The notes: generated by a model from the letters alone, not told the origin. Positions 9,124 through 18,155 are shown, counted from the stretch's first letter. The stretch is DNA of 64,000 bases from JAKLIX01 sp964605655 (GCA_964605655.1 CAZSDK010000006.1:62001-126000), one strand, 5' to 3'. Numbers and translations: made by a program.

Positions 9124-9656
9124 TCAATACCGTAAGAGGTTAAGAGATCCTGGTATTCTTTTGAATACCTTCTTCTCAGCTGTTCTTTCCCCACCAGATC
9201 CTGGATCTTCAGAATGCCGTCGATGATCTGCTCCGGACGTGGCGGACAACCCGGCACATAGACATCCACGGGGATGATCCGGTCGATGCCCTGCAGGACG
9301 CTGTAGGTATCGAAGATCCCGCCGCTGGAGGCACAGGCACCCACGGAGAGCACCCATTTGGGTTCTGCCATTTGTACATACACTTCTTTAAGCACGGGGC
9401 CCATCTTTTTGGCTATGGTGCCCATCACCATCAGCAGGTCGCTTTGCCTGGGAGAGAAGCTGAGACGTTCCGATCCGAAACGTGCCAGGTCATAATGAGC
9501 ACCCATGGTGGCCATGAACTCGATTCCACAGCAGGAAGTGGCAAAAGGAAGTGGCCAGAGAGAGTTTTTCCTCGCCAGTCCTACCGCCTTTTCAAACGAG
9601 GTCACAAAAAAACCTTTCCCGCTGTATCCGTCCGGTGCCTTTTCAATAGTTACCAT
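9120..9656 (-). CDS. nuoB: NADH-quinone oxidoreductase subunit B (4Fe-4S N2)
   Basis: Subunit carrying cluster N2, the last Fe-S centre before quinone. The tandem-Cys motif SCCGIEF, the later GACASSGG and the VPGCPPRPE motif provide the four ligands. At 178 residues it has the family size. It lies 27 nt downstream of nuoA. Confidence 0.97.
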   Translation of the reverse strand: MVTIEKAPDGYSGKGFFVTSFEKAVGLARKNSLWPLPFATSCCGIEFMATMGAHYDLARFGSERLSFSPRQSDLLMVMGTIAKKMGPVLKEVYVQMAEPKWVLSVGACASSGGIFDTYSVLQGIDRIIPVDVYVPGCPPRPEQIIDGILKIQDLVGKEQLRRRYSKEYQDLLTSYGIE

Positions 9657-9683
9657 GACCCTATCCTTATTTTGATTCCTGCT

Positions 9684-10043
9684 TTAGTTTTCCCACTTCA
9701 AACCCCCTTTGAGGATGATGTACAAAAAGCCCAGAAGCAACAATCCCAGGAATATCAGCATCTCTATGAAGCCTCTGGAACCCAGTAACTTGAAGTTCAC
9801 GGCCCAGGGATACATAAAGATCACTTCCACATCAAAAAGAACATATAAAATGGCGATCAGGAAATACTTGACGGAGAAAGGACTACGTGCATTGCCCATG
9901 CCTTCGATGCCACACTCAAAGTTCTCCAGCTTGGCCCTGGAAAACCTTTTAGGCCCCAGCCGGTGGGTGAGCAGCATGGTGGTGATCACAAATCCCAGTA
10001 CAATAAATGACTGGATCATGATGGGTATATAGTCCTGAGGCAT
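9684..10043 (-). CDS. nuoA: NADH-quinone oxidoreductase subunit A
   Basis: First gene of the nuo operon: a three-helix membrane subunit with the signature FECGIEGMGNARSPFSVKYF and the acidic helix LFDVEVIFMYPWAV. I chose ATG at 10043 (119 residues). A TTG seven codons upstream (10064) is possible but would place translation at the foot of the leader hairpin at 10067-10090. The operon runs A to M without gaps above 30 nt, so one promoter upstream probably drives all of it. Confidence 0.95.
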   Translation of the reverse strand: MPQDYIPIMIQSFIVLGFVITTMLLTHRLGPKRFSRAKLENFECGIEGMGNARSPFSVKYFLIAILYVLFDVEVIFMYPWAVNFKLLGSRGFIEMLIFLGLLLLGFLYIILKGGLKWEN

Positions 10044-10066
10044 GCTTGAGCTTTTGTGAAGCAATT

Positions 10067-10090
10067 AACAAAAGGGAGAGTCCTTTTGTT
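10067..10090 (-). promoter_or_regulatory. Leader hairpin of the nuo transcript
   Basis: A perfect 9-bp inverted repeat (AACAAAAGG at 10067-10075, CCTTTTGTT at 10082-10090) with a 6-nt loop. It lies between the candidate -7 box and nuoA and would sit at the very 5' end of the mRNA. A stabilising or regulatory role is inference. No T-run follows on the minus strand, so it is not an obvious terminator. Confidence 0.45.
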
Positions 10091-10093
10091 TGG

Positions 10094-10122
10094 TAAAAAT
10101 AATGACTTTTCTTGAAAAACAA
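10094..10122 (-). promoter_or_regulatory. Candidate nuo operon promoter
   Basis: On the minus strand TATTTTTA (10094-10101) resembles the Bacteroidota -7 element TAnnTTTG with one mismatch. A TTG lies 18 nt upstream (10120-10122). The predicted start of transcription falls near 10088. The element is weak by sequence but is the only candidate in the 95-nt gap. Confidence 0.3.
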
Positions 10123-10138
10123 GGCCTCCGGATGGAGG
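10112..10138 (-). terminator. Possible terminator after the lamin-tail gene
   Basis: On the minus strand CCTCC-ATCC-GGAGG (10138 to 10125) forms a 5-bp GC stem with a 4-nt loop, followed by CCTTGTTTTTC. This fits a weak Rho-independent terminator for the gene ending at 10158, but the T-run overlaps the proposed nuo promoter. Confidence 0.35.
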
Positions 10139-10157
10139 AATCACCTAACTGACAGGT

Positions 10158-12812
10158 TTACAGTTTTCTCCCGAGGACCGCCACCTTTTTTTGGCGTTTC
10201 ACCTCACCATCGGGCTTGAAAAACTCGAAGAAGACCACATACATGCCGATCCCGGCCAGTCTCCCCAGGTTGTCGGTGCCGTCCCAGATAAAAGTCTCTT
10301 GGTTGCCCATCAGACATTCATTCACCAGGTACCTCACCTCCTGGCCGGCGACATTATAGATGACGATGTTGGCCATATAACCCGGTTCATTCATGTGGCA
10401 GGACACGATCTCCACATCCTGGTAACCGTCGTTATCAGGTGAAAAAACCGGAGGGTCGAGATCTATTTCGGCAATAGTATCTGTCGGCCCGATGAACTGG
10501 GAGTTCTTTAGTCCCGGTGTGGCAAATCCGCAGGAAGCAGCGGCAGAGTGCCAGTTCTGGTGATCCGTCCCCGGAAGATCAGGACTGAGTCTTTCGAGGG
10601 AGACGCCCCGGGTGGTCACCAGCAAAGGGTAGTGCATACCGGTTAGGAAGACCGCGGTGTCGGTAGCCGCCCCCGACCAGCGGCAACAGGCCAGGCAGCC
10701 TCCCTCATTGTTCAGCTGGGGCAGGGAGGTCATGTCCAGGATGGCGGATGCAGGTGAGGAAGGGTACTGATCCCTGAGCACGGCAGCATCCGTAGTTAGC
10801 GCCAGGTACTCTCCCGGGAAGAACAAACGTCCTTCCGGTGAACAACAACACAGGTTCCCATCGAATCCGCCCAGGGTGTCTACTTCCTTGAAAAACAGAT
10901 CCTTCAGGTCAAAGATCTTGCCGGAAGCATTGTACAACTCCACAAACTCCGGCTTGGTGTCTTCAGGTTCAAACATCACCTCGTTGATGACCACCTCTCC
11001 CGAAAGGGGCAGGCCGGGCAGGCCGAATGGGAGGGAAAAACTCTCCGGTGACAGGTTCCCTGCACAGTCCTTCAGCGTATCGGCAAACACCAGCTCATAG
11101 ACGGAGTCTTTGATCATCAGGAAAGGAAGTACGACTTCGGCCCTGTCGTAAGAAGGAGCCACCGGTGTCACACGCTGGGGTTCCATTCCACCCGGTGCTA
11201 TCCTCATCAACCCGGGTGACAACAGGCTGAGGCTGTCGAGGGGTTCGCTGAAAAATACCATCAGGGTCTTTGCATCCCTCACGCTGATGCGCTCGGGAAA
11301 AGGACCGGATTCATCGGGCCTGGATTCATCCACGGAATTGACAGAGCCGGGAGTGCCTCCCCTGGCTGCCAGGCTGGCCGTCCAGTTTCCGCCACCGGCA
11401 CAGGGATTGTCCGGATCGATCTGCTCCAGTGACCATCCGCCTTCTGCTTTCAGGGCATTACCATACCAGTCCACATCATAAGCCACGGTGTGAATAACCT
11501 GCCCTGCCTCATTCTCCAGGATCAGGGTAGTGCCTTCATTCGACAAAGTGAAAGAGGAGAAACCCAGGAAATCCCCAAACGAAGAAAAAAACAGGGAGGC
11601 CGAGGAATCGGCCAGGATGAGGTATCCTCCGGGCTGACAAGAGCCACCGTCCAGGTATTTGGTCGCACTGCCTATCCTTAACTTCCATCCATCCAATTTT
11701 ACCATGTGCTGAGTCCGGTTGAACAGCTCCAGGTACTCAAAGGGAGGCAATCCCACCTGTGGTTCCGGATCAGCCATGATCTCATTGATAACCAGGTCAT
11801 TAAAATGAGGATGCCAATATTCAAAGGAATACTCACCCGGAAGGGAAGTGTTCCCATTAAGGTCTGACACTCCGGTTACCGAAAGTTGATAAGACAATTC
11901 CTCCTGAAAAGCCGTATTGAAGACCAGCACCAGGATTTTGGGGTTGCCAGGGTCCGGATAAGCCTGTACAGGATTTCCAATCCCCTGGTCGACAAAATAA
12001 TGACCGATCTGGCTCACTGAATCCGGATGCAGGGTCTCGTTATAAACCAGTTTCAGACTATGATCATTTTCCACGGTTAGAGTTTGGAATACTGGTGCTT
12101 GATGATCAACTACCCAGGATTTGACCTCCACCTCATCAAAGTAGAATTTCGTAGCATTGCTCGAGGTGTAATGGCATAAAAACCCGAACCATGAGGCAGA
12201 ATGAAAGGTGGTATCCTGCCCGGAGGCCATAAGATACCAGATGCCTCCTCCGGAGGTGTCGGCATAAACCGACCAGTTCCCGTTCAGGTCGCGGGTCACT
12301 TTCACCCTGAGCGAAAAGGAAGAAGCCAGCATCCCGTCCGGCCCGCGACACACGGAAGTCCGCTGGTTGCCTTCCTGCCTGAAAAGCTCCGGGGCATCGA
12401 GGGAACCGGCTTCCCCAAACTGCAGGTAATATCCGTTCACCGCATTTCCCAAATCCGGCTGGTCCGACACCAGGTAGACCCTGGCATAATTGTTCGACGA
12501 AGGGCTGAACGACAACCTGATCCAGAATGACCACTCGGTGCTGTCGATGAGTTGACTGGAGGTGACCAGAGAGGAAGAATCGGTCCCCGAAGCTGCCAAA
12601 TGCAGCTGGAGACTCGCATTTACCTCAAAATCAACGGTATCCCCAACCCAGACAGGGTCGTTCAAAAATTCACCATCTGAAAAATCATCCAGAACCTGTC
12701 CGGAGACATTCAAGCAGGAGCGACACAAAAAAAATAAAATAAATTGTAAAAGCCCCAGTTTCCTAATCTTCCAACACAAAATCAAAATCCATCTGCTTTC
12801 GGGGCAGGTCAA
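10158..12812 (-). CDS. Secreted lamin-tail-domain (LTD) repeat protein
   Basis: Large exported protein of unknown role. A hydrophobic signal segment ends near SGQVLDDF. After it come a beta-rich N-terminal module (about residues 40-230), two lamin-tail domains beginning VINEIMADPEP and VINEVMFEPED, Ig-like linkers (SEPLDSLS region) and a C-terminal FSPDNDGYQDV module with GTDNLGRLAGIGMYVV, like the gliding-motility/FlgD-type domains that close T9SS cargo. No ATG precedes the signal peptide. The reading frame enters from inside rnr, and TTG codons at 12812 or slightly downstream are the possible starts. The overlap with the rnr stop suggests coupled translation. Confidence 0.75.
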   Translation of the reverse strand: MTCPESRWILILCWKIRKLGLLQFILFFLCRSCLNVSGQVLDDFSDGEFLNDPVWVGDTVDFEVNASLQLHLAASGTDSSSLVTSSQLIDSTEWSFWIRLSFSPSSNNYARVYLVSDQPDLGNAVNGYYLQFGEAGSLDAPELFRQEGNQRTSVCRGPDGMLASSFSLRVKVTRDLNGNWSVYADTSGGGIWYLMASGQDTTFHSASWFGFLCHYTSSNATKFYFDEVEVKSWVVDHQAPVFQTLTVENDHSLKLVYNETLHPDSVSQIGHYFVDQGIGNPVQAYPDPGNPKILVLVFNTAFQEELSYQLSVTGVSDLNGNTSLPGEYSFEYWHPHFNDLVINEIMADPEPQVGLPPFEYLELFNRTQHMVKLDGWKLRIGSATKYLDGGSCQPGGYLILADSSASLFFSSFGDFLGFSSFTLSNEGTTLILENEAGQVIHTVAYDVDWYGNALKAEGGWSLEQIDPDNPCAGGGNWTASLAARGGTPGSVNSVDESRPDESGPFPERISVRDAKTLMVFFSEPLDSLSLLSPGLMRIAPGGMEPQRVTPVAPSYDRAEVVLPFLMIKDSVYELVFADTLKDCAGNLSPESFSLPFGLPGLPLSGEVVINEVMFEPEDTKPEFVELYNASGKIFDLKDLFFKEVDTLGGFDGNLCCCSPEGRLFFPGEYLALTTDAAVLRDQYPSSPASAILDMTSLPQLNNEGGCLACCRWSGAATDTAVFLTGMHYPLLVTTRGVSLERLSPDLPGTDHQNWHSAAASCGFATPGLKNSQFIGPTDTIAEIDLDPPVFSPDNDGYQDVEIVSCHMNEPGYMANIVIYNVAGQEVRYLVNECLMGNQETFIWDGTDNLGRLAGIGMYVVFFEFFKPDGEVKRQKKVAVLGRKL

Positions 12813-14928
12813 TATGACGGATTACCACGGTCACCGCATCTCCCAGCCTGTATTCCCTGCCATGTTTATATCCAATCACCTTATAATTGTCCTCATCGAG
12901 GTAATAATAATCATCCTGAAGGTTCTTCAGGGGAACCATTCCTTCGCCTTTGTTGATGTCGAGCTCGACATAAATACCCCATTTGCTGACTCCCGAGATC
13001 AGGCCGGTAAACTCCTGGCCTATCTTGTCTAGGAGGAATTCAGCCTGTTTGTATTTGACACTGGCCCGTTCTGCCTCCACCGCATTGCGCTCCATGTCGG
13101 AAGCATGTTTGCAATGAGCCTCATATTCTTCCTGCGATACCGACGGTTTGCCTTTCTGGTACATCTCCAGCAGCCGGTGCACCATCAGGTCGGGATACCG
13201 CCTGATGGGAGAAGTGAAGTGGGTGTAATAGGGGAAAGCCAGCCCGTAATGACCAATATTCTTGGTGGAATAAATGGCTTTTGCCATGGTGCGTATGGCG
13301 ATGGTCTCCACCAGGTTCTCCTCACCTTTTCCGGAAATATCTTCAAACAACTTGTTGAGACTGTCGGACAAGAATTTTCGCGAGCTGGTCTTTACGGAAT
13401 AGCCCAGTTTCCTTACAAACTCGGCAAAGACCTCTAATTTTTCGAGGTTGGGACTGTCGTGTATCCGGTAAACAAAAGTCTTGACCGGCGCCTGGCCTTT
13501 TCTTCTTCCGATAAACTCAGCCACTTTTTTGTTGGCCAGCAGCATGAAATCCTCAATAAGCCAGTTGGCTTCCTTTTGTTCTTTGATAAAGGCTTCCACC
13601 GGTTTGCCGTTCTCATCAAGCCTGAATTTCACTTCTTTCGACTTGAAGTTGATGGATCCTTTTTTGAAGCGGTCATTCCGGAGTTTCTGTGCCAGGCCAT
13701 GCAATATCATCAGCTCTTCCTTAAAATCACCTTCAGCACCTTCAATGATCTGTTGCACCTCCTCATAATGATACCTGCGTTTGGAACGGATGACGGTCTT
13801 TCCGAACCATTCCTCCGTCACCTCTCCTTTGGCGCTCATCTGAAAGACGGCCGAAAAACAGAGTTTGTCCTCCTCCGGCCGTAACGAACATACATTATTG
13901 GAAAGCTTCTCCGGTAACATGGGGTAGGTCCTGTCCACCAGGTACACGGAGGTACCTCTCTCATAAGCCTCCTGGTCGATCGCCATTCCGGGCCTTACAT
14001 AATGCGAGACATCCGCGATATGCACGCCAACCTCCCAGGCTCCGTTGTCTAATTTCCTCAGCGACAAAGCATCGTCAAAGTCTTTGGCATCGATGGGGTC
14101 GATGGTGCAGGTGAAATATGGCCTGAAGTCTTTCCTTCCCTCCAGATCCTTGTCGGTGGGGGTATCAGGAATCTTCCTGGCTTCTGTCTCAGCAACCTTT
14201 GTGAAAGAGAGAGGAAAGTCAAAACCTGCCAGTATAGACCTCATTTCCACCTCGTTATCTCCTGGTTTGCCCAACACCTCCACGACTTCCCCGAAAGGAT
14301 TCCTGGAATGTTCCGGCCAATCCGTCAAACGTACGATGGCTTTTTCGCCATGCCTGGCTCCCTGCAGCTTACCGGGTTCAAGGACGATATCCACGGGCAT
14401 CACGATCTGATCTGGTATCAGAAAAGCATGTTTCCCTGAAATATGCACTGTTCCAACAAACTGGGTCTTCGCTCTCCCGATGATTTCGAGCACCTGTCCC
14501 TCAAGCTTCTTTCCCGACCTCCTCGGAAACAGCAACACCCTCACCCTGTCACCATTCAGCGACCGGTTCGTATTATTGGGAGCAATGTAGATGTCTTCAT
14601 CCACACCCTCAGCAGTCACATAAGCCTTCCCCGTCTGCTTCATATCCACCACACCCTCCACCGTGTTCCGGTGACTGGGCTGCCGGACTTTCGCAGGATT
14701 CAGCTTGTACTTCCCTCTCTTCGCTTCCACAATCTCCCCGGCTTCACAGAGTTCCAGCAGGATCATCCTCACCAGCTCACGGCTTGCCTTATCCGAAATT
14801 CCCAGTTGCCCGGAAACCTGACGGAAATTGTAACCCCCGAAAGGGTTCGCAATGAAAAGATTCAAAACCTGGTTGGCAAAAGTGTTCCTACCCGATTTCC
14901 TGCTTACTTTTACACTCTTTTTCGACAT
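12763..14928 (-). CDS. rnr: Ribonuclease R
   Basis: 3'-5' exoribonuclease of the RNase II family that degrades structured RNA. Visible domains are an N-terminal winged helix (about 20-85), cold-shock/OB domains (GKAYVTAEGVDEDIYI; GKHAFLIPDQIVMPVD), the RNB catalytic domain with IDPIDAKDFDDAL carrying the metal-binding Asp residues, HYGLAFPYYTHFTSPIRRYP, and a C-terminal S1 domain. I chose ATG at 14928 (721 residues), preceded by AAGG. An upstream ATG at 14970 would add 14 residues. Unlike E. coli RNase R there is no long Lys-rich tail after S1. Confidence 0.95.
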   Translation of the reverse strand: MSKKSVKVSRKSGRNTFANQVLNLFIANPFGGYNFRQVSGQLGISDKASRELVRMILLELCEAGEIVEAKRGKYKLNPAKVRQPSHRNTVEGVVDMKQTGKAYVTAEGVDEDIYIAPNNTNRSLNGDRVRVLLFPRRSGKKLEGQVLEIIGRAKTQFVGTVHISGKHAFLIPDQIVMPVDIVLEPGKLQGARHGEKAIVRLTDWPEHSRNPFGEVVEVLGKPGDNEVEMRSILAGFDFPLSFTKVAETEARKIPDTPTDKDLEGRKDFRPYFTCTIDPIDAKDFDDALSLRKLDNGAWEVGVHIADVSHYVRPGMAIDQEAYERGTSVYLVDRTYPMLPEKLSNNVCSLRPEEDKLCFSAVFQMSAKGEVTEEWFGKTVIRSKRRYHYEEVQQIIEGAEGDFKEELMILHGLAQKLRNDRFKKGSINFKSKEVKFRLDENGKPVEAFIKEQKEANWLIEDFMLLANKKVAEFIGRRKGQAPVKTFVYRIHDSPNLEKLEVFAEFVRKLGYSVKTSSRKFLSDSLNKLFEDISGKGEENLVETIAIRTMAKAIYSTKNIGHYGLAFPYYTHFTSPIRRYPDLMVHRLLEMYQKGKPSVSQEEYEAHCKHASDMERNAVEAERASVKYKQAEFLLDKIGQEFTGLISGVSKWGIYVELDINKGEGMVPLKNLQDDYYYLDEDNYKVIGYKHGREYRLGDAVTVVIRHIDLPRKQMDFDFVLED

Positions 14929-15002
14929 GATAACCTTGATTTTACAGTAATTTTCGATAAAAGTAACCATTAAATTTCCAAAAGCGGGGTTTCATCCATA
15001 TA

Positions 15003-15010
15003 TATGTTTG
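15003..15010 (+). promoter_or_regulatory. Candidate -7 box for ldcA-yraN
   Basis: TATGTTTG matches the Bacteroidota -7 consensus TAnnTTTG exactly and lies 46 nt upstream of the ATG at 15057. No convincing TTTG at -33 was found. The 128-nt gap also has to carry the divergent rnr promoter, which I could not place. Confidence 0.4.
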
Positions 15011-15056
15011 AAAAGCAAAAAATGGAAAAAATAGACGAAAAAATTTTTAAATTGTT

Positions 15057-15968
15057 ATGAATCAGTTTATTACCCCGGACCCTCTGAAACCCGGAGATAA
15101 AGTCGGGATCATAGCCCCCGCCAGGAGTGTCGCCCCGGAAGAAATGGAACCGGCTATAGCCCAGCTGCGTTCCTGGGGACTGGAGGTCGCCCTGGGAAAG
15201 CACCTGTATAAAAAACACAGGCAGTTTGCAGGAAGGGAGATCGACCGCATGGACGACCTCCAGGCGATGATGGACGATAAGGAGATCAAAGCTATTTTTT
15301 GTGCCCGTGGCGGGTATGGCACCTTACAAATCATCGACAGCCTGTGTATTGAAAACCTGGTGCGCTATCCCAAATGGGTGGTCGGTTTCAGTGATATTAC
15401 AGTCCTGCTCAGCCACCTGATGCAGCGCTGCCGGATTAAAACCATCCACGGCATCATGCCCTACAATTTCATTCATAACAAACTCGCCCCCGAAAGCATC
15501 GAAAGCCTGAGAAAGGCACTTTTTGGAGAATCCCTTAAATATCAATGGAAAGGCCATGAGCTTAACCGTAAAGGGACCGCTCAGGGAATCCTGACAGGAG
15601 GCAACCTTTCCTTGCTGTATGCTATGATCGACAGCCCTTCTGAAGTGGATGGAGAAGGCAAGATCCTGTTTATCGAAGAACTGGATGAGTACCTCTATCA
15701 TATTGAAAGAATGATGATCGCCCTGAAACGTTCAGGCAGACTTTCCAGGCTGGCGGGACTGATCATCGGGGGACTGACAGACCTGAAAGACAACCAGATC
15801 CCCTTTGGGAAGACTGTGGAGGAGATCATTGCAGATACCACGAATGATTTTTCCTACCCCCTGGCTTTCGGACTGCCTTCCGGTCATGAAGACACCAACC
15901 TGAGCCTCATCCTGGGTAATGAAGTAATACTTGATGTAAATAAGGATGTTACATTGAAATTCCTATAG
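15057..15968 (+). CDS. LD-carboxypeptidase (peptidase S66)
   Basis: Serine peptidase of the LdcA/MccF family, which usually removes the terminal D-Ala from recycled peptidoglycan tetrapeptides in the cytoplasm. The start LKPGDKVGIIAPARSVAP is the family N-terminus. ARGGYGTLQIID and GFSDITVLL hold the nucleophilic Ser region, FIEELDEYLYHIERMM the Glu, and GLPSGHEDTN the His of the catalytic triad. The length, 303 residues, is typical. No signal peptide is present. The gene starts a two-gene unit with yraN (8-nt gap). Confidence 0.9.
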   Translation: MNQFITPDPLKPGDKVGIIAPARSVAPEEMEPAIAQLRSWGLEVALGKHLYKKHRQFAGREIDRMDDLQAMMDDKEIKAIFCARGGYGTLQIIDSLCIENLVRYPKWVVGFSDITVLLSHLMQRCRIKTIHGIMPYNFIHNKLAPESIESLRKALFGESLKYQWKGHELNRKGTAQGILTGGNLSLLYAMIDSPSEVDGEGKILFIEELDEYLYHIERMMIALKRSGRLSRLAGLIIGGLTDLKDNQIPFGKTVEEIIADTTNDFSYPLAFGLPSGHEDTNLSLILGNEVILDVNKDVTLKFL

Positions 15969-15976
15969 TTATAACA

Positions 15977-16348
15977 ATGAATGATAAACAGGAAACGGGG
16001 ATAAAGGGAGAGGAGATGGCAGCGAAATTCCTGAAAGAAAAGGGCTTTACCATCCTGGAGACCAACTGGAGATTTGGTCATAATGAAATTGACATCCTGG
16101 CCAAGGACAAAGATTTCCTGGTGGTGGTCGAGGTAAAGACCCGGAAAGGAACTCCTTTGCTGGAACCCGAGGTGGCGGTCGACAACAACAAACAACGGTT
16201 TCTCATCAAAGCCGTCAATCACTATATCCGGTTTAAAAACATCAACCTGGAGACTCGTTTCGACATTGTTGCCATCACCCTGAAAGGCGACGATGCTGTG
16301 ATTCATCACATTGTGGATGCCTTTTATCCGAGACTCCAGCGAATTTGA
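15977..16348 (+). CDS. YraN family (UPF0102) nuclease-fold protein
   Basis: A 123-residue protein of the UPF0102/YraN family, which has a restriction-endonuclease-like fold and poorly known function. Visible family features are GEEMAAKFLKEKGFTILETN, the EIDILAKDKDFLVVVEVKTR core with the acidic/Lys catalytic-type residues, and RFDIVAITLKG near the end. It follows the LD-carboxypeptidase by 8 nt. Confidence 0.9.
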   Translation: MNDKQETGIKGEEMAAKFLKEKGFTILETNWRFGHNEIDILAKDKDFLVVVEVKTRKGTPLLEPEVAVDNNKQRFLIKAVNHYIRFKNINLETRFDIVAITLKGDDAVIHHIVDAFYPRLQRI

Positions 16349-16360
16349 ACCAAATAGGTG

Positions 16361-16386
16361 TACCTTTGCGGAAAATTGTGATTTTC
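16361..16386 (+). promoter_or_regulatory. Promoter -7 box and leader hairpin of the pseudouridine synthase gene
   Basis: TACCTTTG (16361-16368) matches TAnnTTTG. Directly after it GAAAAT-TGTG-ATTTTC (16371-16386) forms a perfect 6-bp stem with a 4-nt loop at the predicted transcript start. The ATG follows at 16401. Confidence 0.45.
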
Positions 16387-16400
16387 AATAACTAAAGAAA

Positions 16401-18155
16401 ATGGAAAAACCCAGGAAGCCGTCCGGCAACAGAAAGAAAAAACTCGGTACTAAAAAACCGGCCGGCCATGCCAAATCTGCCACCAAAAAAAGTGGATACC
16501 CGAAGAAAGAGAGAGGTGGAGATTTGAGCCAGAGAAAACCCTATAAAAGGAGAACGGAGGATGGAGAAGAGAGCCCGAAAAGACCATACCAAAGGAGAAC
16601 GGAGGATGGGGATTTGAGCCAGAGAAGACCCAGAATGAGAACAGAAGACAAGGAGGAGAGACCAAGAAGACCCTACCAGAGGAGAACGGAGGATGGGGAT
16701 TCGAGCCAGAGTAGTCCCAGAAGACCATACCAAAGGAGAAATGAGGATGGGGATTCGAGCCAGAGCAGTCCCAGAAGACCTTATCAAAGGAGAACGGAGG
16801 ACAGGGAAGAGAGACCAAGAAGACCCTACCAGAGGAGAACGGAGGATAGCGAAGAACGTCCCAGAAGACCTTATCAAAGGCGAACGGAGGATAGGGAAGA
16901 GAGACCAAGAAGACCCTACCAGAGGAGAACGGAGGATGGGGATTCGAGCCAGAGCAGTCCCAGAAGACCTTATCAAAGGAGAACCGAAGACAGGGAGGAG
17001 AGACCAAGAAGACCCTACCAAAGGAGAACTGAGGACAGCGAAGAACGTCCCAGAAGACCTTACCAAAAAAGAACAGAGGACAGAGAAGAGAGACCGAAAA
17101 GACCCTACCAAAGGAGAACAGAAGGCGGGGAAGATCGCCCCAGAAGACCCTACCAAAGAAGAACGGAGGGCGGAGAAGATAGCCCCAGAAGACCTTACCA
17201 AAGAAGAACGGAGGGCGGAGAAGAGAGACCAAAAAGACCCTACCAAAGGAGAACGGAGGACAGGGAGGAAGGCCAGAGCAGGCCTTACCAGAGAAGAAGC
17301 GATGACTGGAAAGACAGCGACAGTAAGCCGTTCAGGAAAAAGTCGTATGGCAAAGATGAGGATTCCTACCGGCCGGTAAGAAAGAACTACGAAAAGAAAA
17401 GTTCGCCAAGAACACCTTCCAGGAAGCAGAACGCACCGGAAGGGTCCATCAGGCTGAACAAGTATATTGCCGACGCCGGCGTGTGTTCCCGCAGGGAAGC
17501 GGACGATCTGATCGTCTCCGGCGCCGTGAAAGTGAATGGGGTGATTATAACCGTGCTGGGGACTAAAATCCTGCCGACCGATAAAGTCCAGATCGGCGAC
17601 CAGACCCTGTCAAGGGAGACACTCAAATACGTGTTGCTCAACAAGCCCAAAGGTTATATCACCACCCTCGAGGACCCGGAAGGAAGAAAGACCGTGATGT
17701 TCCTTGTAAGGGATGCCTGCAGGGAAAGAATCTATCCCGTAGGCCGCCTCGACCGCAACACCACCGGTGTGCTCTTATTTACCAACGATGGGGAGATCAC
17801 CAAAAAACTCACCCATCCCAAGCATGGCATACGTAAAGTGTATCACGTGGTGCTGGACCAGCCCCTCGAAGCCAAAGACCTGGAGACCATCGAAAACGGA
17901 CTGGAAGTGGAGGATGGGTTTATCAAAGTAGACGCCATCGCTGTGCTGGGCGATGGAAAAGACAAGCGCCAGCTGGGTATAGAGATCCACTCGGGCAGAA
18001 ACCGCATCGTCAGGAAGATCTTCGAAACCCTCGGCTATTCCATCAGCACGCTCGACAGGGTCATATTCGCCGGGCTCACCAAAAAAGACCTGCCCCGGGG
18101 CAGGTGGAGGTTCCTCACCAAGGACGAGGTGAACTTCCTCAAGATGCTGGGGTAA
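16401..18155 (+). CDS. RsuA/RluB-type pseudouridine synthase with long Arg-rich repeat extension
   Basis: Isomerises a uridine in rRNA to pseudouridine. The conserved enzyme occupies the C-terminal 235 residues: an S4 RNA-binding domain (RLNKYIADAGVCSRREADDL, from about residue 350) and the catalytic domain with GRLDRNTTGVLLFTNDG containing the catalytic Asp. The first 350 residues are extremely basic and acidic low-complexity sequence, with about 17 copies of RPYQRRTED-like units. The extension is probably disordered and RNA-binding (inference). Related Bacteroidota enzymes also carry such tails, as far as I recall. RluB (23S) versus RsuA (16S) specificity cannot be decided from sequence alone. 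Confidence 0.9.
   Translation: MEKPRKPSGNRKKKLGTKKPAGHAKSATKKSGYPKKERGGDLSQRKPYKRRTEDGEESPKRPYQRRTEDGDLSQRRPRMRTEDKEERPRRPYQRRTEDGDSSQSSPRRPYQRRNEDGDSSQSSPRRPYQRRTEDREERPRRPYQRRTEDSEERPRRPYQRRTEDREERPRRPYQRRTEDGDSSQSSPRRPYQRRTEDREERPRRPYQRRTEDSEERPRRPYQKRTEDREERPKRPYQRRTEGGEDRPRRPYQRRTEGGEDSPRRPYQRRTEGGEERPKRPYQRRTEDREEGQSRPYQRRSDDWKDSDSKPFRKKSYGKDEDSYRPVRKNYEKKSSPRTPSRKQNAPEGSIRLNKYIADAGVCSRREADDLIVSGAVKVNGVIITVLGTKILPTDKVQIGDQTLSRETLKYVLLNKPKGYITTLEDPEGRKTVMFLVRDACRERIYPVGRLDRNTTGVLLFTNDGEITKKLTHPKHGIRKVYHVVLDQPLEAKDLETIENGLEVEDGFIKVDAIAVLGDGKDKRQLGIEIHSGRNRIVRKIFETLGYSISTLDRVIFAGLTKKDLPRGRWRFLTKDEVNFLKMLG
16530..17330 (+). repeat. Coding tandem repeats (45-nt and 54-nt units)
   Basis: Within the pseudouridine synthase gene, units encoding RPYQRRTEDREERPR (15 codons) and RPYQRRTEDGDSSQSSPR (18 codons) alternate in about 17 copies, with first and last copies degenerate. 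The DNA of neighbouring copies is nearly identical, which points to expansion by recombination or slippage and likely copy-number variation between strains. The same repetition opens long but meaningless reading frames on the opposite strand. Confidence 0.9.

Noticed and set aside
16392..17246. Long minus-strand open frames (284 and 260 codons) opposite the pseudouridine synthase gene
   Set aside because: They exist only because the repeated units lack stops in several frames; their products are repeats of the same few residues and lack a start context.
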